Part shown: positions 1 to 10,193 of the stretch, one piece after another
Layout: the number at the start of each line of letters is the position of its first letter
How positions within the stretch are numbered: the stretch's first letter is position 1
NCBI RefSeq assembly: GCF_000372725.1
Contig: NW_005200506.1
Coordinates: 121,129-185,128 of the forward strand
From: Emiliania huxleyi CCMP1516
Lineage: Eukaryota; Haptophyta; Isochrysidales; Noelaerhabdaceae
Direction: 5' to 3'
DNA length: 64,000 bases
Translations under genes and position numbers: made by a program
The notes under the pieces: generated by a model
What the model saw: the letters and a program-made list of their open reading frames with translations, nothing else
Told to the model about the DNA's origin: nothing
Database searches by the model: none

Positions 1-571
1 TGCGCCGTCGCCGCCGCCGCAATCCGCTCGGCCGAATGCCGCTCCGGCGCCGCGCCGCGCCGCGCCGTCTCAAACCCGCCCCACGCACGGTAAAATGCAT
101 CCACACACTCGCGCGTTGATCCGCCGCACCCGAATCGGGGCCGCGACCCCGCCGCCGCCTCGGCCGCCGCCTCGGCCGCCGCCGCCTCCGCCGCCTCCGC
201 CGCCGCCGCCGCCGCCGCCGCTCCGCCCGCCGCCGCCGCCCCGCCCGCCGCCGCCTCGCCCGCGCCGCCTGCCGCCGCCTCGCTCCGCCGTCGCCTTGCG
301 GCGGCGATCTCCGCCTCCTCGGCATCGACAGCGGCAAAGGCGGCGTCGAGTGTGGCGTAGAACCCGCCAGGCCCGTCCGCCCTCCCGCCGGCCCACGCGC
401 CCTTGCCAAAGAAGGGCCACAGCGGCCTACGTGCTGAATACGCCAACATGAGGGCGGGAAGACGGTATTGTGCAGCGCATTCAGAGCACCGCGTGTGAAT
501 ACGAGGGAGGCGAAGACAGTGAATGCAGCGGAATACGACCGAATACGACCGAAGACGTGTCCTCTCGGGCG
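1..571. repeat. GC-rich low-complexity stretch without a supported gene
   Basis: Positions about 150-290 are dominated by CCG/CCGCCT runs that leave all frames open and give proline- or glycine-only translations. Positions about 480-560 carry short imperfect repeats of GAATACGACC. I see no domain, signal peptide or conserved motif, so I call no gene here. Confidence 0.6.
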
Positions 572-1237
572 CTAGTTGGGACACATGAAGACGTATTCCG
601 CTTCTAGGCACAGCGGCATCTCCTCCGGCTCCTCCTCCGCGAGCGCGTCGCGGCTCGACCCGCCCGCGGCTGCGGGCACGCTGCGCGGAGGCGCCGGCCC
701 GCCCGCCGCCGCCGCGAGAATCGCCTCGCGGTTCCGGTCGAACCACGCACGCTCGTGCGCGTCCGACAGCAGCTGGTACGAGGCTTGCAGCCGCTGGAAG
801 CGCTCGGTCGCCACGCCCTCCTCGTCGGCGGCCTGACGGTCGGGGTGGAGCTCGAGCGCCCTGCGGCGGTAGGCGGCTCGGATCTGCGCCTCGGTCGCGT
901 CCCGCTCGACGCCGAGCACCGCGTAGTGGCAGTTTGCGTCCGGCCGGTCCTCTCCCGCCGCCGCGCCTCCGGCGGGCGGCGCCGGCGCCGGCGCAGCGGT
1001 GTCCGGGTAGTAGCCCAGCCCAGCCGGCCCGCGCTTGAAGACAAAGCCGTGCCGGGCGCCCTCGAACTGGCACGAGGGAGCAAAGCCGGCAGGCTCCTCG
1101 TCTCGCTGCGCCTCAGCCTCTGCCGCCCGCCTCGCAGTTCGGCGCTCGCGAGCGCTGGCGGTCGGGATCTTGAGCTCGAACTCCCTGCAGGCAGCCTCGC
1201 GCTTGCTGTCCCGCAGCCTCTGGCCACGTGATGGCAT
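572..1237 (-). CDS. J-domain co-chaperone, DNAJC21/JJJ1-like
   Basis: This is a Hsp70 co-chaperone with a C-terminal J domain. The region from CHYAVLGV to HERAWFDRNREAI reads as helices I-IV, with the essential HPD in ELHPDR. The end of the J domain (ERAWFDRNREAIL) closely resembles the DNAJC21/Jjj1 family, whose known members act in late 60S ribosome maturation. An N-terminal basic region is followed by the motif GFVFKRGPAGLGYYPD, which I have seen in many protist proteins but cannot assign a role. DNAJC21 proteins normally continue with a long charged region and zinc fingers. Here the frame stops about 50 residues after the J domain, so either a 3' exon was missed or this is a short paralogue. 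I chose the Met of MPSRGQRLRDSK; an in-frame Met lies at 1273. Confidence 0.75.
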   Translation of the reverse strand: MPSRGQRLRDSKREAACREFELKIPTASARERRTARRAAEAEAQRDEEPAGFAPSCQFEGARHGFVFKRGPAGLGYYPDTAAPAPAPPAGGAAAGEDRPDANCHYAVLGVERDATEAQIRAAYRRRALELHPDRQAADEEGVATERFQRLQASYQLLSDAHERAWFDRNREAILAAAAGGPAPPRSVPAAAGGSSRDALAEEEPEEMPLCLEAEYVFMCPN

Positions 1238-1362
1238 AGGTGTGGCTGTGAGAACGCTGGTGAGAACCGCCAAAGGCTACACCGCCAAAGGCTACGCTAC
1301 GCTGCCTGGCGGCGTGGACCGAGCAAAAAAAGACGGGGCTGCAGAGTAACGAATTTTGGCCC

Positions 1363-2550
1363 ATGCGCATGCTCTTCCTCGTGCTCGCCGCGCGCTCGGG
1401 AGCCGGAGTGGCGGGGTCGGAGCTGCTGCAACGGCGCGAGTGGCCGCGAGGGGTCGTACTGGGGCTCTCCAGAGGGCGAGACCACTACGCGGTGCTCGCG
1501 GCGGCGCACGGGGCAGCTTTGAGCAGTGCAGCGCCTCAGCAGCGCCTTCAAGCAGTGCAGCGCAACGCCAGCTGCCTCTCTGGAGCTATGCGGCGGCTGG
1601 CGGGCCTGTGCGATGGCGCCGATCCGTGGGCTCGGGACGCGCAGTCGGCTCGCGTGCCGGTTGCCGAGTCAGCCTGGCTGGCGAGAAGCGCCAAGGCCTT
1701 CCCTGCATTCTGGGCGCTGCCCAGAAGTGCGCAGTACCTTTGCTGCGCCGACGGGCGGCCTCGATGCGGATTGCCGCGAGTGGCGTGGGAGCCTCCAGCG
1801 GCGCGGTCGTTGGTCAACACCGCGGCGCGCGCGCGCCGCGGGTGCTGCACAACAAGCGGAGTGCATGGGCGGGCGCTCGATCGCTTGCCGGCGCCCAACT
1901 TTGACTATCGATTGCCGCCGGTTATTATAACCGGTGGGAGATCGTTTCTGCAGACGGAGGGATTCAACGCGGCGATAACTGCCCGAGACGTCCCTAACCT
2001 TTATTTATTTCTGCCCTGCTTCAGGAATCGGGGGCTCACTTCTTTCTTGCTTTGTGCAGGACGCAGGTCCTACCTTTGGGGACACGTAATTCCATCTATA
2101 TGGTGGTGTCCCCCCCCCTTCACTCTACCGGCTTTCTGGGAAGCCTTCGTGGCCGCGACGGAAGCAGGCGCGGCGTGGACGCCGCCGCAGAGCCTCTCCG
2201 AGGCCCAGCAGAGGGCCGGCGCCAGGCTCCACGCAATGCCCTGGGTGCTTCAGCAGACGCCGACCGCAGGGGCGGCCAGCAGTGCCGGGCGCGCCCGGCT
2301 GCACGAGGGGCCGTCGTCGGAGGCCTCGGGCGAGCAGGCGGAGGCCGAGCAGGAGAAGCTGCGTGCGGAGGAGGAGCGGCGAGCGAAGGAGCGCCAGCGG
2401 CGCGAGGAGCGGCGGGCGGCGGACGCTCGGTGGTGGCGAGCGGTGTGGCGCGGTACGAGAGCGGACCCGCCGGCGAACCGGAAAGCCGAGGCCGGAGGGC
2501 CCCGGGGGGGACTTGGGGTCAGTTGTCGGAGGAGGCGAGAGATGAGCTAA
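1363..2550 (+). CDS. doubtful ORF with a charged C-terminal helix
   Basis: I do not recognise this reading frame. The only structured-looking part is near the C-terminus (residues about 325-365), where Glu/Arg-rich sequence (EEERRAKERQRREERR) would form a charged helix followed by ARWWRAVWRG. The first 300 residues look like translated non-coding GC-rich DNA. A second frame, 2052-2882, overlaps it and is also open. If a gene is present, probably only the 3' half is coding and is spliced. Confidence 0.2.
   Translation: MRMLFLVLAARSGAGVAGSELLQRREWPRGVVLGLSRGRDHYAVLAAAHGAALSSAAPQQRLQAVQRNASCLSGAMRRLAGLCDGADPWARDAQSARVPVAESAWLARSAKAFPAFWALPRSAQYLCCADGRPRCGLPRVAWEPPAARSLVNTAARARRGCCTTSGVHGRALDRLPAPNFDYRLPPVIITGGRSFLQTEGFNAAITARDVPNLYLFLPCFRNRGLTSFLLCAGRRSYLWGHVIPSIWWCPPPFTLPAFWEAFVAATEAGAAWTPPQSLSEAQQRAGARLHAMPWVLQQTPTAGAASSAGRARLHEGPSSEASGEQAEAEQEKLRAEEERRAKERQRREERRAADARWWRAVWRGTRADPPANRKAEAGGPRGGLGVSCRRRREMS
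1918..1934. other. perfect palindrome around a single T
   Basis: CCGGTTAT and ATAACCGG form eight-base arms around one central T. It is AT-rich in a GC-rich setting. It could be a binding site for a dimeric protein or simply chance. Confidence 0.3.
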
Positions 2551-3158
2551 CGCGGCCTCTGAGAGTGGAGTCGGGACGTACGGACGAGCCGAGGACGATA
2601 GAGAGACCGCGGGGGCGGGCACGAGTCCTCGACCGGAGGGAGCTGGCCCCGCTTCTCGGGGAGGAATGGCGTGCCGATCCAGTGCCGCCGCCCTCGCCCG
2701 AGGAGTTGGGCAAGGGATCACCGTCGATGATGACGACAGAATCGGACAGAGGAGACGAGACGGGGGCGGAGCCGCGGCTGAAAAAGGCCAGGAGAGGAGG
2801 TCGGGCCCCGCGCCCGTCGCACAACTATCGGGATGCGACCAGAAGGAAGGACCGAGAGGGGGGGGAAGACGTCCCGATGTGAAAGTGGGGAGACCACGAT
2901 GAGGGGTCCGGAGTGGTGAGGCGCCGGGTGTGGGCGGGCGTCGAGGCCGTGTCGAGTCCGTGTTGAGTGTTTACTAGCTCCGAGTAGAGGGGGCGTTCTG
3001 CAGTTAAGGGGAAACCTGGAGCGCGGAGCTAACCCTCGGAGACCCGTGTTTACTTTAAGGCCCTTGCCCTGCGAACGCGCACCCCCGGGGCTAGGGCTCT
3101 CTTGCCCGTAACCCGATACCGATCATCCGGCCCGCTGGATGCGCTTCTCAGCTCACCG

Positions 3159-3202
3159 GCCCTGGATGTGAGGTTACCGACTGCACTCCAAGTGCTCCAA
3201 GT
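3159..3202 (+). repeat. 44-bp dispersed repeat, copy 1
   Basis: These 44 bases are identical to the reverse complement of 35605-35648. They begin GCCCTGGATGTGAGG and end CCAAGTGCTCCAAGT. Partial copies occur at 26784-26805 (CCCTGGATGTGAGG part) and 7893-7912 (CACTCCAAGTGCTCCAAG part). Here the copy lies just 3' of the multi-pass membrane protein gene; the second copy lies about 30 bases 5' of the SRP receptor beta start codon. Confidence 0.75.
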
Positions 3203-3335
3203 GCTCGGGGTATAAAACGCGCCTGCGGGCGGACCCTCGCAGCTCTCAGCTCACTCAGTACGTGTACGAATAAGCCGCAGGCTCTGCGGTACGTCTGCAT
3301 GTGCGGCTCGAGGGCTCCAAGCAGGCCGCGCGCCA

Positions 3336-6300
3336 TCACAGCATGGCCACCTTGCGCGCGGTCTTTGCCGAGATCTGTGCGAACCTGGCGCGCTCCTGCA
3401 TCACGTAGTCCGGGCTCGGCTTCGGCGAGTCCGGGCACCTCTTGAAGGGGGTGGACGGCGCGCTCCCGGGAGGGGTCATGGGCGTGGTGGTCACCGAGAG
3501 GCTGCCGCCGCGGGCGCGCGGGGCGAACGAGCGCGGGGCGAGCTGCTCGCCCAGCATCGCCAGGTAGCCCTTGCCCACGCCCGCCCTCTCGCTCTCGCTC
3601 ACCTTGCCGTCGCCTGCGGGTGCGAGGGGCGCGGGGAGGTGTGTGGGTGGGCGGTAGGGCGGCGTCGACTCGAGGCGCCGCGCGGCGGTCGCCGTCGCTG
3701 TCGAGTATGCTCTTGGAGTCGTCGGCGAGCTCCTGCTTCATCGCCGCGAGCGTGAGCATCAGGTTGTACTTGTGGCGGCGCGTCGCGAGGTACAGGACCG
3801 TCAGCAGCCACGCCACCGCGCCGAGCAGCAGCAGGAGCAGCGACCACTCCACCTCGTAGATGGCGGCGCAAGCCCGCCCCGTCAGCGTAGGGGCGAGGTG
3901 GAGCTGCGCGACGAGCGTGCCGAGCAGGTCCTCGGCGGAGAGCCGCCCGTCGAGCCAGCTGCGGAGGAGGCTGCCGCCGCTCGCCCTCGGCTGGGGTGTG
4001 TGCCCGAGGGCGTCGTTGAGGTAGTCGGCGAGCTCCGCGTTGATGGTGAAGGCGACAAGGGCGAGGTGCGAGAGGGCGGACGCCTCGCGCGAGGAGCGGA
4101 AGGAGTCGATGTCTTGGTCGTACCCGTAGTGGCCGTAGAGGGGCGACGAGCAGAGAGGCGACGAGTCCGAGAGGCAGAGCTCGCACATGCCCAAGAGGTC
4201 GTGCTCGAACAGGTGAACCAGCTCGTGGCACGGGGCGGAGAGGCCCTGCAGGTGGCCGGCGGCGACCGAGAGAGACTCGGTCGTGAGGGCAACCTACTCG
4301 CACGGAACGCCGTGAGACGGGGGGAGAGGGCTCGCGCGTCGCGTCGACGGAGCACAGAGGCGCGGGCACACGCCTCGCCCTCTCCGCCGGCGGGGCATCG
4401 CATCTCGGGGTCGTCAACGGGCAGCAGCATGCCCAGCACCCACTTGAAGGTCTCAACCTTGCCGGGCAGAGCGACGCACTTTGCCGCGCCGGCGCGCGCC
4501 TTGTCGTACGCGCGCACCATGTCCGGCGTGCAAGCCTGCGAGTGCGGCAAGGGCGGGGTGGACGCCGTCACGCGCACAAAGTGGTGGGGCAGAGGGCGGT
4601 AGTGCAGCCACTCGCATCTCCACGTTTCCAAAGGCAGGCGGGCGCCGCGCGGCATTCAGAGAGCAGGGCGTGCAACGTGGGTGAGCGGGCCTGCGAGTAG
4701 TCCAGCTCCGCGAGGTGGGCGAGCAGACCGACCACCTCATCGTCGTGAAGCAAGGCCTCGGCCGAGCCCCATTCCCGCCAGCCCGGCTGGCGCGAGAGAG
4801 CGACGCCCCTCTCGACGCCGGCGAGGGCGGTCGGGTTGGCGACGAGGGCGGCGGTGCCGTTGGCGAGCGCCTGCAGAAGCGGGCTCTCCAGCACGCCCGC
4901 CGCCGAGTAGCAGAGCGGCTGCTGCGCCGCGCCGACGGCGAGGAGCGGGGCGAGGAGGCCGGGCTTGATCAGGCAGAGCGAGACCAGCTTGTAGCTCGCC
5001 AACGCCACCAGCACCGTCAGCGCCGCCGCCGTCCACGACCAGACGCCGAGCAGCAGCTTACGCGAGGATGAGGCAGCCTCGGGGAGGGCCCCTTCGCGGA
5101 AGGCATCCTTCTTGACGGTGACGCCTGAAGGAGGTGCGGGGGCGCGGGGGGGGGGAGGGGGAGGAGCCTCGGTCGGGGGGGGGGGCTGCCGCGGCGCCGG
5201 AGGCGGCCCGAGCAGGGAGAGGGCCCGAGCAGGGAGAGGGTCCGGCGCCGTCTGCGCGGAAGCGGGTGCGTGCGTAGGCTCCGAGGGCGGCGATGGCGAG
5301 GGCGAGCCCGACGAGGAGGAGGGTGAGGGCCTAGGGTTAAACTCAGGGTTAGGTTCGGGTGGGGTTTAGTCGAGGAAGGGAGGGGGGAGGGCTGCGGCGG
5401 CGCTGGCAGTGGGGGGGGGGGTAAGCGGGGCTGTTTGCCGTGAGAGTGCGCTCGGGGTGGATCTGCTGCAGCGTCTCGAGCTGGCTGCCAGTGACGTTCT
5501 GCAGCAAGTTGGCGATGGTGACGTTCTGCAGCACCGCCGCATCGAACGGCGCGCTCAAGTCAACGCCCACCGCCGCCGCCGCCGCAGCAGCGTGCGCCCC
5601 GATCGTGCAAAGCGCGGTCCGGAGGACGGCGGCCGCGGCGAGGAAGGCGGCCGCGCAACCGAGCGCACCGGCGGGGACGCGGTCTGTCAGCTTGCGCAAG
5701 CTGAAGAGGAGGACAAAGTTGGAGTAGTCGCTCCAGAGGACGACCTGGTTCACACCTGCAGCTGTGAAGAGACGTTGCGGCTGCGGCACCAACCGATCCA
5801 GAAGCGGCGACCCCCAGCACGGCTGCGGCGAGCCCGGCGGAGGCGCCGGAGAAGAGGGTCCAAGCGGCGCTCTCGAGCGCAGGCGCGTGGTCGCACAGAG
5901 GCGCGATGCCGGCGCTGCTGAGGTTGGAGAGCGCCGCCTCGACGCTGATGCCTACTCACAGCGGGGACCGGTGCGGGCACTGCCCCGAACAGAGACGCCT
6001 CCCCGCCGTTGCGGCTGCCGGCTGCGGCTTCAAAGACCGCGTCGTACTTTGGGGGCAGGTCGGCGTAGTGGTAGGCAACTTCGGACGCGACGTAGAGCCA
6101 CTCCGCCTTGTCCTGCGGCGAGGCGGGGAGAGGGCATGGTGGACTGTTCATCAACAAAGGCATCTCTCTCGAGATGTCGACGAGAGACGTGGGCTAGACT
6201 TTGGGTTCTCCCTCTCCGAGGTAGCATGTCGCCTGGGCGACTTCGAGGGCATACGGAGTCAGCGCTTCGAGCTCGTCTCCGCCGATCGTCCCGTTGCCCG

Positions 6301-7742
6301 CCTCGGAGTCAGGGTTAGGGTTGGGGTTAGGTTAGGGTTAGGGTTAGGGTTAGTCCGCTGCCCGCCTCGGAGTTAGGGTTAGGGTTAGGGTTAGGGTTAG
6401 TCCCGTTCCCCGCCTCGGAGCGAATACAACATACTCTATCATCGTCCCGTTGCCCGCCTCTACACAGAGCGCAGACGACGAGCGAGTCACTCGCTCCGTG
6501 TGCTCGCAGACCGCCTCGACCCGATCGGTGTTGACGTACGAGCCCGGCGCGACCTGCTCACACATTCGCTGGGCGTGTGAAGAGGAGCAGCAAGCCTGCA
6601 GCCGAGCCCGCCCAGCCCCCCGGCGCACCCAATACAGGATGTCCATGATGCCTCCGAACCTGAAGCACGCTGCGGTGGCGAGCAGCGCGCAGCCGCGCAA
6701 CCGGAGCATGGTGTCGCAGCCTCGGAGGCCGCCTACGAGACAGCGGCGAGGCGTGACACCATGCTCCGCTCCGCATGGTGTCGCAGCCTCGGAGGCCGCC
6801 TACGAGACAGCGGCGAGGCGTGACACCATGCCCCGCTCCGCTCGCCCGCCTCCGACGGACGCGAGCTTTTGGCTTCCTCCCTGCAGCGCGCCGTCCGACG
6901 CCATCTCTGCCAGCTGCGCCTCCACCGCCGCCTCGACCTCGGCATGCTCCTCGGAGGAGCTCTCGTGCACGAGGCGGTAGTCGTCGAAGACAAGCCCCTC
7001 CTCGGCAGCCTCGCCTACTCTCCCCACAGCGACGCGTGCTCCCTCGCGAGCTCCTCGGCGGGCTGCAGCGGCCCCCTCTCGCGCCGAGCGCGTCGCAGCG
7101 CTCGGTGAGAGTGATCGGGTAGGTGAGGCCGCGCACGGCGCCGCAGGAGGCGAGGAAGATGGAGGCGGCGACGACGAGAGCGATGAGCGTGAGCGCGTCG
7201 CCCGCGACGCTCAGCCTCACCACCCGCCTCGCCTCTGCCGTGCGATCCACGCTCTCAATATCTTTGCCGACGTACAGCCGGCGCGCCTTGCGGGCGGCTC
7301 CCAGGACCAACAGCATCACGCAGCAGCAGAAGGGCAATCCGAGACGCATGTACGCCGAGGCGACCGCTGCCGTTCCCGGCCGCAGCGAGCAGCTGATGGG
7401 GGCGTCCGCGGCCGTGCCATTTGTGAGCTTCCACTTTTCGCACTTGTCCCACTTGTCGTCGGCGTCCTCGTACATCGCGGTGAGAGTGGTGACAAACGCG
7501 TCGACGTGATACTGCTCATCGATGGCTGCATACACGGTGCGGAATTTGGCGAAGCTCGCCAGCACACTCGCCGACCCGTACACCATCAGCAGCAGCGCAA
7601 AGATCGCCAAAAGCGGAATGGGGCCGGGGGGGAGGACGGCGCACGAGCGGGCGCCCTTGGCCGTCGTGAGCGTGGAGGCCTGCCGCCTGAGCTCGCCTGG
7701 CATGCCCTGCGCAGACTTCAGGGCTAAGGCGGCATCAAACAT
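3336..7742 (-). CDS. large multi-pass membrane protein with C-terminal EF-hand
   Basis: A run of minus-strand exons encodes one membrane protein of a family I do not recognise. Exon 1 (Met at 7742) has a hydrophobic helix PIPLLAIFALLLMVYGSASV, a loop with Cys and an NGT sequon, then two more helices. Later exons add helices near 6660, 5830, 5660, 5000 and 3820 and lumenal loops with N-glycosylation sequons (NVT, NGT). The last junction is a GC-AG intron at 3614-3692; splicing it completes a canonical EF-hand loop, D-S-D-G-D-G-K-V-S-E-S-E, on the tail. The tail ends in Ser/Pro-rich sequence and ARKVAML. Roughly eight membrane spans and a Ca-binding cytosolic end suggest a channel, transporter or sensor. 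That is inference. The middle exon borders (6700-7030, 5820-5950) are approximate. Confidence 0.6.
6302..6457 (-). repeat. intron filled with telomeric (TTAGGG)n repeats and copied exon edge
   Basis: Arrays of TTAGGG lie at 6309-6353 and 6371-6400. Between and around them are four copies of the host exon edge (plus strand CCCGTTGCCCGCCTC and variants). On the coding strand, removal of 6302-6457 as a GC-AG intron joins ALCVE to AGNGTIGGDELEAL in frame. TTAGGG is the telomere unit of many algae. Confidence 0.7.
6707..6840. repeat. two tandem 67-bp units with inverted ends
   Basis: A 67-bp unit starting CATGGTGTCGCAGCCTCG and ending CGAGGCGTGACACCATG occurs twice head to tail. Each unit begins and ends with an imperfect inverted repeat of about 17 bases. 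It lies in or at the edge of an intron of the multi-pass membrane protein gene. Confidence 0.75.
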
Positions 7743-8049
7743 GGATGGAGGCTAAAGGCGAGCTTGGGTGGGTCGCAAGCCGCCCTGATGGTACCAACGA
7801 GGAATTACACGCAGCGAGTTCGTTTCGCCTGCCGGTTTTCTTTTCTTTACCTGAGGAGAGAGGAGAGAGATGTGTGCGGTTGCTGACGCGTTGACGGCAC
7901 TCCAAGTGCTCCAAGACCAAAAAGTCACTCGACACCCGTTTCTTGTTTTTCGCTTTCAGATCGTCTCTGAGAGATCGTCTCTGAGGACAACAAAACAACT
8001 CTGTCTCTGAAGACTGGGGGCATTTTGAAATGGTAGACGCGTCGGCGGC
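7743..8049. other. intergenic, 5' of the membrane gene and 3' of the Sec14 gene
   Basis: No gene is visible. It carries a partial copy of the 44-bp dispersed repeat at 7893-7912 and a short direct repeat GAGATCGTCTCTGA near 7970. The membrane protein promoter should lie here. Confidence 0.5.
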
Positions 8050-9858
8050 TCACCGCGAGGAGGAGCGCCGCCACTCCCACGAGTCCCTGGAGCTGCTCCT
8101 GGCCGGCGGCCACGCCAAGCCGTGCAGAGCCGCGTCGTACGGCGTGCTGTGGTACTTTCCCAAGTGCGCGGGCTCGCCGCGGAAGAGGGACCCGCCGCTG
8201 GCGCCCGCCAGACACCCGGCGCCGAGCTTGTCGATGCCGAGGGCTGCTGCGACGTCCTCCGGCAGCTGCGCGAGCGAGCCGCCGTAGCAGGCGGGGAGGG
8301 AGGAGGGCGGCGCGAGGGAGAGGGGTAGCCCCTCGGAGCGGGCCGGCGTGGCGAGCCGGATCCGCTCCTGGATCGCCTTTGAGAGGAGCGGCCGGATGAG
8401 CTCGTACGCGCGCACGGCGATTGGCAGGATGTTGAACGCGACGATCTGCGAAAAGAGCTCCGGGTAGTAGCGGTCGGGTAGCTGGACGGCGTCCTGCGGG
8501 GGGGGGGGGGGGGCTTCGCGTCCCTTCTGATCGTTGTGGGTTCCCCCACGAGGTCTTCGCTGTTTGTCCGCCCTCGTTTGCGCCGCAAGGGTTCCAGGAC
8601 GGGTCACGTAGGCACCGATCGCTGGCAGCTATGCGGATGGGGCTCGAGAGTGCGGGTACGCGCGGGGTACAAGGCGTGCCACGTTTCCCCTTCATCCGGC
8701 GGAAGACGCGCGGCATGACCTGCTGCAGCCCGATGCCTACTCGATAAGCTGCAGGGGTGGGCGATCTGCTCCCTTTGCCGGAGGCGCGGCCGGCGGCATC
8801 CCGGCGCCGTGGCAGTTGAAGAGCTGGACCGCCGTCACGAGCCGCCCCTGCGCGAGGGACTCTTGGTCCAGGCGGAGGAGGAGGTACTCTAGCCAGCGCT
8901 CAGGCGGCGGCGGCGGCGGCGGCGGCGGGCGGGGGGGGGGGGGGTGAGCAGGAGACGCTGCCGGCACGGCGGTCCGCGCGCGCGGGGGGGGGGGGGGGCG
9001 TCTCGCCCGTACAGGTTCGCGTTGCTCCACTGCGCCTGGGTGAGGCTCGAGAAGAAAGCCTCCATGTCGGAGAGGCCTGCAGACGAGGCTCCGAAAAGGC
9101 TCAGCGGAGGCGGAGGCTCGAGAAGCAGGTGTCCACGCCGGAAGAGTGCCGAGCGAGGCGAACGCGAGCGGCTCGCCCCCGTGCGACTTTCGGTGCTCGA
9201 GCAGGAAGGGGAGCACTGACCACAGCCGCGCCACGTCGGGGCACTCGGCAGGGGCGTGACCGCCGTCGCGGTACCACGCGCGCACCTCGTCGGGCGATCG
9301 GCCGCCGCGGACGAGCGGCCGCCCGCGCCACTCGGCCGTCGCGCGCAGCTGCTGGTGCGCCCGCGCAGACGACCACCGGTTGAAGCGGAGGAAGCGGAGC
9401 ACAAACGCGTCGGAGTATGCGTCGGTCACGCCTCCCGCGGCGGCGAAGGCTGCCTTGGCCACGTCGAGCTGGTGCATCTCTTCCGGCGAGAGCGAGGCTC
9501 GTAGACGCGCGGCGCCGGCCGCCACCTCGTCGACGGCTTCCACTGCCGGCGCCTCCAAAGGCTCCAACGCTGGAGGTGGCACGGGCGCGGCGGCGGCCGA
9601 GGCTGCTCCTGCGGGACTGCTGCCGGCAAGCACACGCTGCTCCGCGGCCGCCCGCGTCTTTTTCGCGGTCGCCACCGCCAGGTGCAGTGGCATTGAGGGC
9701 GTTGGAGGCTGTTGCGGGCCGACCGCGCTCTCTCGCGGCTCTGGCACCGGTGTGCGCTCGAGCTCCTGGTCCTTGCCTGGTGGTGCTGGTCGGCGCGGCT
9801 GCGCCGGCGAGGCGCTCGCGCTGCGCACACGCTTGCCTCGCACCCACTTGAGGAGCAT
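8050..9858 (-). CDS. Sec14-like CRAL-TRIO lipid-transfer protein
   Basis: The product is a cytosolic phospholipid or lipophile transfer protein. After a Pro/Ala-rich N-terminus, a CRAL-TRIO-N helix bundle is seen in AYSDAFVLRFLRFNRWSSAR. The lipid-binding lobe follows over several exons. RLVTAVQLFNCHG is a core strand. DRYYPELFSQIVAFNILPI matches the Sec14 hallmark (YPE..... .N.P), and YGGSLAQLPEDV matches the closing 'YGG.L' motif. The frame ends WEWRRSSSR. At least three introns are needed, with poly-G/C tracts in two of them (8499-8515 and 8930-9000). The start chosen is MLLKWVRGKRV. An upstream in-frame Met at 10137 would add an unlikely N-terminus. Gene borders are good and internal splice sites approximate. 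Confidence 0.75.
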
Positions 9859-10193
9859 TGCAGGGTGTGTGCGTGTTTGTCCGTCTTCTCTCGATTCGCC
9901 GAGGTTCGCCGCGGATTTTTCCTCATTTTTCTGATCTGTTAGTGTCTGTGTGTGTTCACAATTCACTGCCTCTTTCTCACCTAACTCACTCTGACTTCGT
10001 TGACACACACATGGCACATCGCTCTCAAGCCCACAGAATCCCCACCCGTGCGCGCCCCGACCCGGCCGGGAAACAGTGAAAGGTCGCTTTTTCTTGAAAA
10101 CAAGTCGCGCCGGCGCTGCTTGTGCCACCGGCTCCAAACAGCTTCCACCACCACTGCACCGACCAGCGACACCTGTGCCTCAGCAGCAGCGAG

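Noticed and set aside
3215-3232. TATA-like box (GGGGTATAAAACGCG)
   Set aside because: It follows the dispersed repeat and points into the 3' end of an opposite-strand gene; no plus-strand gene starts downstream.
6307-6400. True chromosome end
   Set aside because: Telomeric repeats are short, interrupted by exon copies and flanked by coding exons of one gene on both sides.
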